The notes: a model not told the origin generated them from the sequence alone. A DNA stretch of 64,000 bases from Caldovatus sediminis (GCF_014644455.1 NZ_BMKS01000001.1:1-64000), one strand, 5' to 3'. Shown: positions 7,601 to 16,718, numbered from the stretch's first letter. A program made the numbers and translations.

Positions 7601-8553
7601 GCCGCGGCCTCCGTGTACGGGATGGCGAGGTGGAAGGCGTTGTGGCCGATGGGATCGGCCGGGTCCTCGTCCTGGTGCAGGCCCGTGACCCAGGCGCCGA
7701 AGGGCCCCGGTCCTTCGGGGGCGAAGGTCGCGCCGGCCTCGGCCAGCACCAGCGGCAGCTTCCAGGGGCGGCGGCCCTCGGCCGCCATCTCGCGCCCGAG
7801 CTTGCCGAACAGCACGAAGCGCTGCCAACGCGCCTGCCGCATGTTGGCGGTCATCACGCCCTGCGAGAGCGAGAGCATCCGCGCCGCGCCGCCCCCCGCC
7901 GGCGCCTCGGCGAGCCAGCCGGCATCCTCGCTGCCCTCGAGCGCGAAGCGGCCGCGGCCCGTCGAGGCGTCGCGGCCGAAGCCCGTCTCGCCGACATGGG
8001 CGATCAGCGCCTCCACCTCGCGCGCGGGCAGCGGGCTCCGCACATAGAGATCGGCCTCGATCCGCCGCGGGCCGTCCTTCGCGATGGCCGGCCAGAGTTC
8101 GTCGGCGAACCAGAGGCCGCCGCCGCCCGCTTCGGGCGTGCGCCCGCTCTGGCGATCCAGGCGGTTGTGGGGGGTGCGGGCGGACCTGAGGAAGGGCGGG
8201 TCGTCCTGCGCCTTGCGCAGCGCCTCGGCGAGCGCCTTGGCCGTGGCGCCGACGCGCAGGCCGCGCCAGGCATCGAGCGATAGATAGCGCCGGCGCTTCA
8301 GCGCCTTGGCGTCCTCGGCCTGGCTTTCCTCGCGCGCGGGCGGCAGGAGCGGGCGCGGCAGGTGCCCGGCCGGCAGCAGGTCGGAGAGGGCGAAGGGCTC
8401 CACGGGCAGCCGCGCGAGCCAGGCGCGCAGCGCCGCCCGCCCCTCGCGCGCGCGCTTCGCCCAGCAGAGATGGCCGAAGAGCGTGCCCGAAGTGGGCGGC
8501 GTGCCGAAGGGCGAGAGCGGGTCGAGCACCAGCCGGTAGCGGCGGAGTTCCAT
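7597..8553 (-). CDS. csm4: Csm4, type III-A RAMP subunit
   Basis: A 318-residue Cas5-group RAMP subunit that binds the crRNA 5' handle and contacts Cas10. The N-terminus (YRLVLDPLSPFGTPPTSGTLFGHLCW) matches the Csm4 pattern in which a TLFGHLCW-like segment follows the first strand. The glycine-rich GETGFGRDASTGRGRF lies near the middle and is a typical RAMP loop. The ATG at 8553 overlaps the csm3 stop (ATGA). It sits in normal csm3-csm4-csm5 order. Confidence 0.88.
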   Translation of the reverse strand: MELRRYRLVLDPLSPFGTPPTSGTLFGHLCWAKRAREGRAALRAWLARLPVEPFALSDLLPAGHLPRPLLPPAREESQAEDAKALKRRRYLSLDAWRGLRVGATAKALAEALRKAQDDPPFLRSARTPHNRLDRQSGRTPEAGGGGLWFADELWPAIAKDGPRRIEADLYVRSPLPAREVEALIAHVGETGFGRDASTGRGRFALEGSEDAGWLAEAPAGGGAARMLSLSQGVMTANMRQARWQRFVLFGKLGREMAAEGRRPWKLPLVLAEAGATFAPEGPGPFGAWVTGLHQDEDPADPIGHNAFHLAIPYTEAAA

Positions 8554-9329
8554 CAGGCGGGCACCCCGAGGATGTCCTCGGCTCGGACGATGCCGGGCGG
8601 CCGCTCGCGGCTGAAGCGGTGGCCGCGGAAGCGGTTGTCGAGCGCGAGCGGCGCCCGCTCCGGCACGTGCAGCGCGAGATCCTCGAAGGCGATGCGCCCA
8701 TAGCCGCGCGAGCCGGAACCGCCCAGCGCGTCCTCCTCGAGGAGCGCGAGGCCCTGCAGCGTCCAGTCCAGGCATTCGAGGTCGCGCGCCGCTCCGTCGC
8801 CGAGATCGTAGAGGCGGAAGGCCAGCTCGAAGTCAAAGGCCACGCCGGCGGGGACGCGCTCCTGCGTTCGCAAACCCCCGTCCAGCGCTTTGCCTTGAAT
8901 GCGGTTGATCGTGACCTCGGTCTTCTCCTCGAAGAAGGCCTCGGGCGCCTCGCGATACCGCGCGCGGTCCGCCTCGCAGAGCGGGGCGTCGCGCACCATC
9001 AGCCGCGTCGGCCCGCCCTTCCAGTCCTTCAGCGCATTGCCGAAGATGCGCAGCACCGGATCGGCGGTGTCCACCGGCTGCTTGCCGTCGAAGCCCCAGG
9101 CCTGGCCGTCCGCGCGCACCGCACCGAACGCCCATTCCAGCAGGAAGCGCAGCTTGCCCTTGATCGAGGAGCCGGGGATGTAGGGCTCGCCGGTGTGCGG
9201 GTGCTTGAGGACGGGGTTGTCGATGCCGCCGATCTCGACGGAATCCTTGCCCGCGCCGATGTGCAGGCCGGACTTCAGCCGGATCAGGCCGGTGACGCGC
9301 ACGCGGCCGGCTTCGCGGATGCTGCTCAT
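8553..9329 (-). CDS. csm3: Csm3, crRNA-guided RNA-cleaving backbone subunit
   Basis: A 258-residue Cas7-type backbone protein present in several copies along the crRNA; each copy cuts target RNA at 6-nt intervals in studied Csm complexes. The catalytic aspartate is Asp37 in EIGGIDNPV, right after the GLHIGAG strand. The conserved PYIPGSSIKGKLRFLLEW (about 49-66) and the C-terminal GSRGYGRIAFED glycine loop are present. The ATG at 9329 overlaps the csm2 stop. All catalytic features look intact, so target RNA cleavage should work. Confidence 0.95.
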   Translation of the reverse strand: MSSIREAGRVRVTGLIRLKSGLHIGAGKDSVEIGGIDNPVLKHPHTGEPYIPGSSIKGKLRFLLEWAFGAVRADGQAWGFDGKQPVDTADPVLRIFGNALKDWKGGPTRLMVRDAPLCEADRARYREAPEAFFEEKTEVTINRIQGKALDGGLRTQERVPAGVAFDFELAFRLYDLGDGAARDLECLDWTLQGLALLEEDALGGSGSRGYGRIAFEDLALHVPERAPLALDNRFRGHRFSRERPPGIVRAEDILGVPA

Positions 9330-9880
9330 GCGGCGGCGTCCTTCTTCCTCTCGAAGACCTTGTGGAAGGCCATCACGGCCTCGAAATGCGGCTGGAAGCC
9401 GCGCAGGAAGTCGTGCCGCGTCCTCACGCTCGCCGCGTGGCGGGTGAAGAAGAGGACGAGCTCGTCCGGGTATTGCGTCTGGCGCCCCCAGGTGTAGGCG
9501 GCCTTGGCGCGCAGCAGCGTCAGGTGCGCGCGGATCTCCTCGTCGCTCGCGCCGGCGAGTTCGACGCGGCGCTTCAGCGCCATCACCTCGGCATAGAAGC
9601 GGCGGAGCTGGCTGGCCGGCACCCCGGCGAGCTTCTGCGCCACCTGCTCCGCCTCCGTGCCGAGCAGGCCCGCCTCGATGGCCTTCGGATCGTTGGCGGA
9701 GAAGTAGCGCAGCGGCTGGGCGGGCGGGCGCAGCAGCTCCTCGATCCGACCGCGCGACCGGTGCCGGTCGCCGGCCCCTTGCGGCGTGCCCCCCTGCGCC
9801 GGTCTCGCGCCGCCCAGCCCGAAGTCCTGCCGCGGCGGCGGCCCGCCGCCCGGCCTCCCCCTGTTCCAGTTTCCCGACAT
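9326..9880 (-). CDS. csm2: Csm2, small subunit
   Basis: A 184-residue helical small subunit. The first 45 residues are a low-complexity Gly/Pro/Arg-rich leader not expected in the family core. The Csm2-like helical part runs from about 60 to 180 and includes QLRRFYAEVMALKRRV and LTLLRAKAAYTWGRQ. The start at 9880 has a good Shine-Dalgarno (GGAGG, 7 nt upstream), which supports keeping the leader. It lies 11 bp after cas10 and overlaps csm3. Confidence 0.88.
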   Translation of the reverse strand: MSGNWNRGRPGGGPPPRQDFGLGGARPAQGGTPQGAGDRHRSRGRIEELLRPPAQPLRYFSANDPKAIEAGLLGTEAEQVAQKLAGVPASQLRRFYAEVMALKRRVELAGASDEEIRAHLTLLRAKAAYTWGRQTQYPDELVLFFTRHAASVRTRHDFLRGFQPHFEAVMAFHKVFERKKDAAA

Positions 9881-9891
9881 CCGCGCCTCCT

Positions 9892-12381
9892 TCACCGGTT
9901 CCGCCAGAGCGCAACAGTCATCGCGATCTCCGCATCCGCCTCGCCGCCCCGTCCGGGCGGCGGCAGGGCGCGCAGCAGCAGCGCCCGCAGACTGTCGCGG
10001 GCCGCGGCCGGCGCGCGCTCGAGGAAGCGGGCCTCCTGGTAGCGCCATTTCGGGTTCCAGTCGGCGGCGCGTGCCTCGCCCGCCTCCGCCGCGCGGCGGC
10101 GCGCGGCGAACCACCGCATCCGGTGCAGGAAGGTGGGCGGCAGATGCTCCGCGCGCACCGCCCCGTTCAGCGCCTCGGCGAGATCGAGCGTGGCGCCGAG
10201 CCCCGCCCAGCTCAGCACGCGGCCGAAGACGCCGAGCCGGTCGCGCCCGCCCCGCTTCGCGGCCTCCAGAGCCTCCTCCGCCTCCTCCACGGCGAGCGCC
10301 AGCGGGTGCCTCGGATGGACGAAGGCGATCCCGGCCGAGAGCGTCAGGTTCGGATTGCCGCCCGAGAAGGCGCCGAAATCCTCGCGCAGCGCGAGCGCCA
10401 GCGGCAGGGCGAAGCGCCAGGGCGCGACCAGCAGCAGATCATCGCCCCCGGCATAGACGGTGTAGGTCGTCGGAAAGCGGCGCGCGAGAAGCCAGGGCAG
10501 GCGCTCGGCGAAATAGCCGTCGAGAAGGCGGGAGAGCTGCGCGACGCGCGCCGGCGAGCGGTCGCGGCCCAGGCCGTCGGCGAAGACGCGGCCGAGGAAG
10601 TCCACGTCCGCCTTCACGATCGCCAGCAGGTCGCGGCCGACAATGCGGCCCGCGTGCATCTCCAGCGCCTCGGCGCCGATCGCGGCGAAGGTCATCAGCT
10701 CGCCCGCGGCGCCGCGTTCGTCCTCGGGGATGCCGGCATGGGCGTAGCGCGGATCGGCGGGATCGCGCACCAGCGGGACATGCGCCGGGGCGCGGAAGAC
10801 GGCGCTGCCCGCGCCCTCGCGCGCGAAGGCGAAGCTCGCCCGCGCCGCGGCGCCGCGTTCGGACCAGGGGGCGAGGCGGAGTCCGCCGGGCAGCGCGGCC
10901 GGCGCATCCTCCCTCGCGGCGGCTTCGGGTTCGAGCAGGGCGAAGCCCTCCGCCTTCGGCAGGCGCTGGCCGAGGCGACAGGCCGCATCGCACACGGTGC
11001 AGCGCCAGGCGCGATCGAGCGGCGTCTCGATCACCGCCGGCCGCACGCCGCAGCTCGCGCAGGCGCCGCGCGCCGGGTCGAAAGGCGCCGGGATCACGCC
11101 GGTGCCGACGAGGCCGCCCTCTCCGCACCACCCCGCGAGGGGTCGGAGCTTCGCCGCATCCAGCGCCGCGGCGAGCTTCGCGCGTTCCTGCCGGTAGCCC
11201 TCGGCCACCGCGTTGTCCGGGCCGCGGCGAAGGAACTGCCCGGCGGCGAAGGGCGGGCCGGCGGCGAGGACCAGGGCGAGATCGCCCTGCCAGTGCGCGA
11301 CCATCCAGCGATCGAGTTCCCCGCGCACCGCCTCCAGCCGCGTCTCGAGATCGGGCAGGTCGGGCAGCAGCAGCTCCGCCTTGCCGCCGGCATTGAGCAG
11401 CACCGAGGAGAAGGGCAGGCCGAGTTTCTCGAGCATCAACTCGAGCGCCGCCTCCACCGTCTGGCCCATCAGGAAGGAGCGCGCGCGCAGGATCCGGCTC
11501 GCGCCCTTCTGCCCATCGAGCCGCAACAGCGCCTTCTGGATGCCGGAGAGGTCGAGCGCGGCGAGGCGGAACTTCGGCACGGAGCGGTCCTTCACCGCCG
11601 CGACCTCGTTCGTGTCCTTCGCCCCGTGCCATGCCGCCAGTGCCGCGGCGATGGCCGCCACCGCCCGGGCGTGCTCGTGCAGCGACACGTCGGGCTGATC
11701 CACGGTGGAGGAAGGCACGGCCCAGAGCAGCCGCTCGGACAGGCCGAGCAGCGCCCGCTCGAAGCGGCGGGCGGAGAGCCCATGGCGGCCGAAGGCGCGC
11801 ACGCCCTCCTGCCACGCCGTCCAGAGAAGGCCGAAGCGGCGCGGCTGGTCCTTCGGCGCGGACGCCTGTGGCGGCAGCGCCTCGGGCGAGGCCTCCTCGG
11901 CCGGATGCCACATCGCGCCCGGCACGGCGCCGCGGCCGATCGCGATCGCGGGCAGCAGCGCGCGCAGCTCCCGCTCGCGGAAGGTCCCGCCATGCGCCTC
12001 CTCCGCCTCGTCCCTCTCCTTGCGCTCCAGGCCGGAGGCGAGGCGGTCGGCCTCGGCAAGGATCCAGTCGGAAGGGTCGTCGTGGCGCGGGGCGTGGTGG
12101 CGCACGGCCACCGCACCGAGCCGCGCGCCGTTGACCTCCTTCGGCCAGCGCAGCCCTTCGCGCTCGGCCTCGCGGATCGCGAAGTCGCTCCAGAGCGCGT
12201 GGCGATGGGTGTAGCGGCCGTCGCGCAGCGGCAGGATCGCGCTCTCGGTGCCGCCGGGATCGCCGCCATAGGCCGCGCGCAGGGCCGCTTCGTCGGGGTG
12301 CGCGCGCTGGGCGAGCTTGCCGATGTCGTGCAGCAGGCCGGCGAGCGCCGCCTCCAGGGGGGTGATCAGCTCAGCGGCCAC
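9892..12381 (-). CDS. cas10: Cas10/Csm1, type III-A large subunit (HD nuclease + cyclase)
   Basis: An 829-residue Cas10. The N-terminal HD domain has LLHDIGK (His18-Asp19), so single-strand DNase activity is likely. A four-cysteine zinc site lies in the middle (CASCGVRP and CTVCDAAC). The palm domain carries an intact GGDD motif (645-648, YAGGDDLLL), which in active homologues converts ATP to cyclic oligoadenylates when target RNA is bound. A helical D4-like tail follows. Two CARF-domain genes in the same operon are the expected receivers. The start overlaps the CARF/wHTH gene by 11 bp. Nothing suggests inactivation. Confidence 0.96.
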   Translation of the reverse strand: MAAELITPLEAALAGLLHDIGKLAQRAHPDEAALRAAYGGDPGGTESAILPLRDGRYTHRHALWSDFAIREAEREGLRWPKEVNGARLGAVAVRHHAPRHDDPSDWILAEADRLASGLERKERDEAEEAHGGTFRERELRALLPAIAIGRGAVPGAMWHPAEEASPEALPPQASAPKDQPRRFGLLWTAWQEGVRAFGRHGLSARRFERALLGLSERLLWAVPSSTVDQPDVSLHEHARAVAAIAAALAAWHGAKDTNEVAAVKDRSVPKFRLAALDLSGIQKALLRLDGQKGASRILRARSFLMGQTVEAALELMLEKLGLPFSSVLLNAGGKAELLLPDLPDLETRLEAVRGELDRWMVAHWQGDLALVLAAGPPFAAGQFLRRGPDNAVAEGYRQERAKLAAALDAAKLRPLAGWCGEGGLVGTGVIPAPFDPARGACASCGVRPAVIETPLDRAWRCTVCDAACRLGQRLPKAEGFALLEPEAAAREDAPAALPGGLRLAPWSERGAAARASFAFAREGAGSAVFRAPAHVPLVRDPADPRYAHAGIPEDERGAAGELMTFAAIGAEALEMHAGRIVGRDLLAIVKADVDFLGRVFADGLGRDRSPARVAQLSRLLDGYFAERLPWLLARRFPTTYTVYAGGDDLLLVAPWRFALPLALALREDFGAFSGGNPNLTLSAGIAFVHPRHPLALAVEEAEEALEAAKRGGRDRLGVFGRVLSWAGLGATLDLAEALNGAVRAEHLPPTFLHRMRWFAARRRAAEAGEARAADWNPKWRYQEARFLERAPAAARDSLRALLLRALPPPGRGGEADAEIAMTVALWRNR

Positions 12382-13453
12382 GGGCGTCCTCGAGGATGGT
12401 GATCGCCCCGGGCGGCAGGGCGAGGCGGTAGCCGGTCATCGGCCTGCGGCCTTCGGCGCGGATCAGGAAGGGCTCTGCCGCCGGTCCCAGAGCCTCGCGG
12501 AAGGCGCGGTTGAGGCGCGACACCTTCTCGGCGAGGTAGCCGCGCTCCATGCCCTGGGCGAGCGCCCGGCGGGCCGCCCCCAGATCCCGGTCACCGGCGG
12601 TGCGGGCGAGCGCGGCGAGGCATTCGTCCGCCAGCCGCCGCGCCTCCTGCGCGCCGCGCCAGGCGAGCGGCGGCGCGGCGGCGCGGGCACGCTCGGCGAG
12701 CCAGAGCAGGATGCCCAGGGGCGTGGGCGGCAGGCGCAGCCGCCGCTCGCCCAGCAGGACCTCCCGCCGGGCGACATCCACGCTCAGCCTCGGCGGCGCC
12801 AGCCGCTGCTGCGCTGCGGCCACCGCGGCGGCGAAGGCGCCGGCATCGCGCCCCGGTCGCCACTGCGCGCGCAGCCGCACGAAGGGGATCTCGGCGAGCG
12901 TGAGCCCCGCCTCCGCGGTGCTGACGGTGCCACCCTCGGGCAGCGTCAGCAGGGCGGGCGGATCGGGCGGGAAGAAGAAATCCGCGCGCCCGAGAAGGCG
13001 CGGATCCACCAGCACATGGGACAACACGTCGCCCTCGCGGCCGCACAGGCCGATCGCCAGGGCGGCGAGCGCGCCCATCGTCTTGCGCCCGCCGGCGATC
13101 GAGAGGTGGATGTCGCTCCCCTCGTCCAGCGTCGCCTCGGCCACGGCCGCGAAGATGGCGTCCGCCGCATGACGGTTGTCGGCCTCGGTCACGATGTCAT
13201 CCAGCACGCCCCCGTCCGGCCCGGTCAAGAGCCTCCATTCCGGCATCGGAAGCGCGGCGCCAAGCTGGGCGCCGAGTTGACGCAGGGCCGGCGGCAACAG
13301 CTTCTCGGCCACTTCGCGCCCGGCGCCGGTGGTCAGCACCGTGATGCGCCGCGGCAGACGCGGCGAAGGGCCCTGGGCGAGGCACCAGATGGTCTCTGTC
13401 ACCACCTGCGGCGACAGGCCGGCCAGCGCCAGGAGATGCAGCGGACGGGTCAT
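12371..13453 (-). CDS. CARF protein of the NE0113/Csm6 ring-nuclease type with winged-helix-like tail
   Basis: A 360-residue protein. Residues 1-165 form a CARF domain of the Cas_NE0113 (TIGR02584) type: LLALAGLSPQVVTETIW (7-23), VLTTGAG (39-45), LSIAGGRKTMG (117-127) and LSHVLVD (144-150). The C-terminal third (about 230-350) looks like an OmpR-type winged helix: a short strand pair with EVLLGERRLRLPP, a helix pair ending VSRLNRAFREALG, and a wing ending GRRPMTGYRLALPP. I see no HEPN R-x4-6-H motif. The family is annotated as a CRISPR ring nuclease; with a DNA-binding tail it could also be a cyclic-oligoadenylate-responsive regulator. It lies between cas6 and cas10. Confidence 0.8.
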   Translation of the reverse strand: MTRPLHLLALAGLSPQVVTETIWCLAQGPSPRLPRRITVLTTGAGREVAEKLLPPALRQLGAQLGAALPMPEWRLLTGPDGGVLDDIVTEADNRHAADAIFAAVAEATLDEGSDIHLSIAGGRKTMGALAALAIGLCGREGDVLSHVLVDPRLLGRADFFFPPDPPALLTLPEGGTVSTAEAGLTLAEIPFVRLRAQWRPGRDAGAFAAAVAAAQQRLAPPRLSVDVARREVLLGERRLRLPPTPLGILLWLAERARAAAPPLAWRGAQEARRLADECLAALARTAGDRDLGAARRALAQGMERGYLAEKVSRLNRAFREALGPAAEPFLIRAEGRRPMTGYRLALPPGAITILEDARGR

Positions 13454-13454
13454 G

Positions 13455-14348
13455 TCAGGCGGCCGCGGCCTCGATCCGGCCAAAGCCCATGCTGGCCCCC
13501 TTGCCGAGATGCAGGACGGACGCGGCCCAGAGCAGCGGCCAGACGTGCCGCGCTCTTTCCAGGTCGAGCAGGGCCTCGCCCACGATTCCGCCCATCTGCA
13601 TCGCGCTGTTCTGGCGGCTGGAGAACCTGGTCGTCTCGACCCAGCCAAGCCGCGGCTGCTCGAAGCGCAGCGTGGCCGCTTCGGCGCGGGCGGCATCCGC
13701 CAGGGCGGGCGACGCGGGCAGGCCGAGGATGCGCAGGCGCCTCAGCGCGGCGCCGACCAGGTGGCCTGGAAGAAGGGTGCGACCGGTCAGCAGATCGCCT
13801 CCCAGCCGGATCCGCAGCGGGGTGGTCATGCGCAGCCGGACCCTGGCCGGTGGTGGCGGGCAGTGGATGGCTTCGGGCGGCGGCAATGATCCGCCGGGAT
13901 CGATCGGCTGGCCGGTGCCGGCGTCGGCGATGGCACGGCAATCCAGCGGAACACGACGCGCCGAGACGCCGGCGGCGGCTGCTTCGAGCAGCGCGCGCAC
14001 GGCGTAGGCTGCGGCCGATTCGGCGGAGGGGAGCAGCGTGAGGCGGACCCGGAAGGCCTGCCCGGGGCGGATCAGGCCATCGCGCGGCGCGCGGTCGGGG
14101 CACAGGATGTAGGGCCTGCCGGCCTCGGCGGCGCTGTCTGCGCCGAAGAAGGCCGGATGGATGCATACCCCCGCAAGGGGGCAGCCCTCGCATGGCCGGA
14201 GCCGCATGGCGCAGACCATGCGCTTCAGCGCATGGCCGAACGCACCGCGCCACGCCGAACCGGGATGCGCCTGCACCGCAAGGGTGGCGCGGGGCACGAA
14301 GGTGAAGTCCACCCGGCGGATGCCGTGCAGACTGAACGCGGTCGCCAT
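13455..14348 (-). CDS. cas6: Cas6 crRNA-processing endoribonuclease
   Basis: A 297-residue RAMP endonuclease that cuts the array transcript within the repeats. The C-terminal glycine-rich loop LHLGKGASMGFGRIE is the Cas6 hallmark, preceded by QNSAMQMGGIVGEALL. A four-cysteine pattern (C-x6-C-x2-C-x5-C in VCAMRLRPCEGCPLAGVC) near residue 50 is shared with this Cas6 branch. I chose the ATG at 14348 because the protein then begins close to its first strand (GIRRVDFTFVP), and because the longer starts at 14396 or 14441 would place the palindrome at 14388-14401 inside the gene. A start at 14396 cannot be excluded. It is the first gene of the effector operon. Confidence 0.87.
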   Translation of the reverse strand: MATAFSLHGIRRVDFTFVPRATLAVQAHPGSAWRGAFGHALKRMVCAMRLRPCEGCPLAGVCIHPAFFGADSAAEAGRPYILCPDRAPRDGLIRPGQAFRVRLTLLPSAESAAAYAVRALLEAAAAGVSARRVPLDCRAIADAGTGQPIDPGGSLPPPEAIHCPPPPARVRLRMTTPLRIRLGGDLLTGRTLLPGHLVGAALRRLRILGLPASPALADAARAEAATLRFEQPRLGWVETTRFSSRQNSAMQMGGIVGEALLDLERARHVWPLLWAASVLHLGKGASMGFGRIEAAAA

Positions 14349-14387
14349 GCGCGCATTGAAGCAAGCGGCTGCGGCCGATGCCAAGGA

Positions 14388-14401
14388 CGACAACATTGTC
14401 G
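14388..14401. promoter_or_regulatory. palindrome CGACAA-CA-TTGTCG upstream of cas6
   Basis: A 14-bp perfect inverted repeat (6-bp arms, 2-bp centre), 40 bp upstream of the chosen cas6 start. Its core matches the palindrome upstream of the adaptation operon at 5112-5123. A direct repeat of CGACAAC occurs at 14436-14442, 48 bp further upstream. This arrangement fits a repressor or activator site shared by the two CRISPR operons. No clear -10 hexamer is visible. Confidence 0.4.
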
Positions 14402-14537
14402 CCAAGCTCCCGTGCTGCACTCCGCCCACATCCGGCGACAACCCGATGCACGCAGTCGGTCATCGGTCAGCGAGGTCGGAAGCCGAAAGACGCCTCGCCC
14501 GCCGTTCATCAACCGCATCGGTGAACCGGCGCCTTGA

Positions 14538-14556
14538 GAGGCCTCTGCGAAACCCG
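14538..14556. repeat. possible terminal inverted repeat of an IS5-family element
   Basis: The stretch GAGGCCTCTGCGAAACCCG resembles IS5-type ends (GAG-CCTTTGC-AAA-CCC pattern). It lies about 90 bp beyond the end of the minus-strand transposase fragment, where an IS end would be expected. I found no matching opposite end nearby, so the element is truncated or the match is chance. Confidence 0.3.
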
Positions 14557-14646
14557 CCTGCTCGGCCGATGGAGACGTGGCGGCGGCCGGGAGGTGGCCT
14601 TGGCGGTCGGCTCGGCCGCCTGGCGGTGGTGCCGCACTGACTTTCG

Positions 14647-15075
14647 TCAGGCGCGGAGGCGTTCGGCGCGGCGCAGGTTCATGGTGGCGCAGAGCAGGGG
14701 CAGATGGGCGCCGTTGCGCAGCAGGCCGCGATATCGGACCCGGCGCCAGCCATAGCTGCGCTTCCGCGCGCCGAGGGGGCGCTCGACCTGGGCGCGGGCC
14801 GGCGCCAGCGCCGCGTTCCCCAGCGCTGCCAGGCCGCCAACGGGCGGCGCGCATGGCCGCAGCATATGATGCCGTCGGCGATGCCGGCCTTGGCCGGCGC
14901 CTTACGCCGGGCCGCGCTGTCACTGGCCTTGCCCATGAACACCGCCGCCCCGTCGCCCTGCGCCAGCCCACCCGCGGCCGGGCCGTCGCCGACATCGGTG
15001 CCGGTCAGCACGGCGTCGCGGATCAGGTCCGCGTCGAGATCCGCCGCGACATGCGGACGCCTCGAAAAAACCCCT
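14647..15075 (-). pseudogene. IS5-family transposase, C-terminal fragment with frameshift
   Basis: Minus-strand translation gives the C-terminal half of an IS5-family DDE transposase in two frames. The first reads LIRDAVLTGTDVGDGPAAGGLAQGD and DSAARRKAPAKAGIADGI (about 15060-14880). After a frameshift near 14820 it continues VERPLGARKRSYGWRRVRYRGLL and NLRRAERLRA, ending at 14647. The N-terminal half is missing at this copy. It is head-to-head with the second IS5 remnant. Both lie directly beyond the cas6 end of the CRISPR locus. Confidence 0.75.
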
Positions 15076-15129
15076 GCCGCTGGCGGCGCCGGACCGATCC
15101 GCTGCGGCCGCTGACAAGGGGGGCCGCAG

Positions 15130-16173
15130 ATGGCGGGGCAGCCCGGGATGCCCGACGCGGAGCGGCAGCTGCGCGGACCATCCGTCCCGGCGATCCGCCG
15201 CAACGGCTGCGGGCGGTGGTGGAGTTCGGGGTGTTCCGTTCGGAGCTGGCATTGCCGCGGGCGGACCGCAGCCGCGACGGGTGCCCGCCCGGGGACGCGG
15301 TACTGATGTTCCGCGCCCTGGTGCTGCAGGCACTCGACACGCTGTCGAACGGCCAGGCCGAATACCAGCTGCGCGATCGGCTGTCGTTCATGCGCTTCGC
15401 CGGCCTGGCGCTGCACGACGCGGGGCCGGACGCCAGGACGATCCGGCCCTGCCGCGAGCGGCTGACGCGCGCGGGCGCCCTAGCCCGGCTGTTCGCCAGC
15501 TTCGATGCGGTGCTGGCCGAGCGCGGCTTCCCGGCGCGGGGCAGGCAGATCGTCGACGCCACCGTGGTCGGTTTGGCCGCAAAGCGGACAAACCGGCGCC
15601 GACGGCTGAGCCGGGAGCAGAAGGCGGTGCCGCGCGGGACGCCACACCCGCGGGCTGGTCGCAGGCGCGCCCGCGCCAGACCGATCGCGATCGCCGCTGG
15701 ACCATCACGCGCGCCGCAAGGTGAGACCGCCTGAGGGCGGCGCGCCGCACCAGGCCGCGACCGAGATCGCGGTGCCGATGTTCGGCCACAAGGACCGCCT
15801 CGGCACGACCGCGCGCACGGCTTCAGCCGTCGCTTCGTGGCGACCGCCGCGGCGCGCCACAACGGCGCCCAACTCGGCGCCGTGCCGGGCCCGGCCAATA
15901 CCGGCAGCGGCGTGTGGGCCGACACCGCCTGCCGCAGCCGGGCCAGCCCACCTCGCCCGCGGCACCCCCAGCCGGGCGCCGCTGCGCCGCCGGGTCGAGC
16001 ACGTCTTCCCGCCCCGCAGGCGTTGCCTGCGGCTCGCCGCCGGGAAGCGCCGCCTGGACCTGGTCGTGCGCCGCATCGGCCCGCTCCGCGCCACGGTGCG
16101 GATCACCCTCGCCAACCAGGCCTGCGCCAGGCGCCGCTTGATCCGGATCGAGGGACAAGCCGTGCCCGCCTGA
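15130..16173 (+). pseudogene. IS5-family transposase, near full length but frameshifted
   Basis: The plus strand carries a decayed IS5-family transposase. Starting at ATG 15130 it reads MAGQPGMPDAERQLR, then shifts frame to VEFGVFRSELALPRADRSRD, AEYQLRDRLSFMRFAGLALHD and GRQIVDATVVG (to about 15580). Further frameshifts separate [42 protein letters not shown], and the tail [31 protein letters not shown] and IEGQAVPA, ending at 16173. No single frame covers the protein, so it cannot transpose itself. Whole-length coverage suggests decay in place after insertion. Confidence 0.8.
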
Positions 16174-16379
16174 TCAATCCTCGCCCCGAAAAGTCGCGCA
16201 CCCCGCGCCGAAGAGCCAGGCAGGGGCCCAACACCGCAGCACCCTCCGCCTCCCCCGGCCTCAGCAGCATCCATCCGGCCGGTTTTCGGGGTGTCCGCTT
16301 GACCCATCCCACCGGTCCACCGACCTTTACCCCGTCGCGGGCTTTCCGAGTCCCTCGGCGCCCGACCAGGAGACGCGCG

Positions 16380-16718
16380 ATGAGTGAACTGACCAAAGCG
16401 GTCACCGACGACAGCTTCCGCCAGGAGGTGCTGGAGGCCCCCGGGCCGGTGCTGGTGGATTTCTGGGCCGAATGGTGCGGCCCCTGCCGCATGGTCGCGC
16501 CGATCCTGGACGAGATCGCGCGCGAGTACCAGGGGCGGCTGACCGTCGCCAAGGTGAACATCGACGACAACCCGGTGACGCCGAACGAGTACGGCGTGCG
16601 CGGCATCCCGACGCTGATCCTGTTCAAGGGCGGCAAGCAGGTGGACACCAAGGTCGGCGCGCTGCCGAAGGGCGCGCTGAAGGACTGGATCGCCAACGCC
16701 CTCGGCGACGCCGCCTGA
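16380..16718 (+). CDS. trxA: thioredoxin
   Basis: A 112-residue thioredoxin with the WCGPC redox motif ([11 protein letters not shown]), the cis-proline region [11 protein letters not shown], and the usual length. It reduces protein disulfides in the cytoplasm with electrons from thioredoxin reductase. The ATG at 16380 follows a GGAGA Shine-Dalgarno. The gene begins about 200 bp after the IS5 remnant and is convergent with the aminotransferase gene. It is probably the first chromosomal backbone gene beyond the CRISPR/IS region. Confidence 0.97.
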   Translation: MSELTKAVTDDSFRQEVLEAPGPVLVDFWAEWCGPCRMVAPILDEIAREYQGRLTVAKVNIDDNPVTPNEYGVRGIPTLILFKGGKQVDTKVGALPKGALKDWIANALGDAA

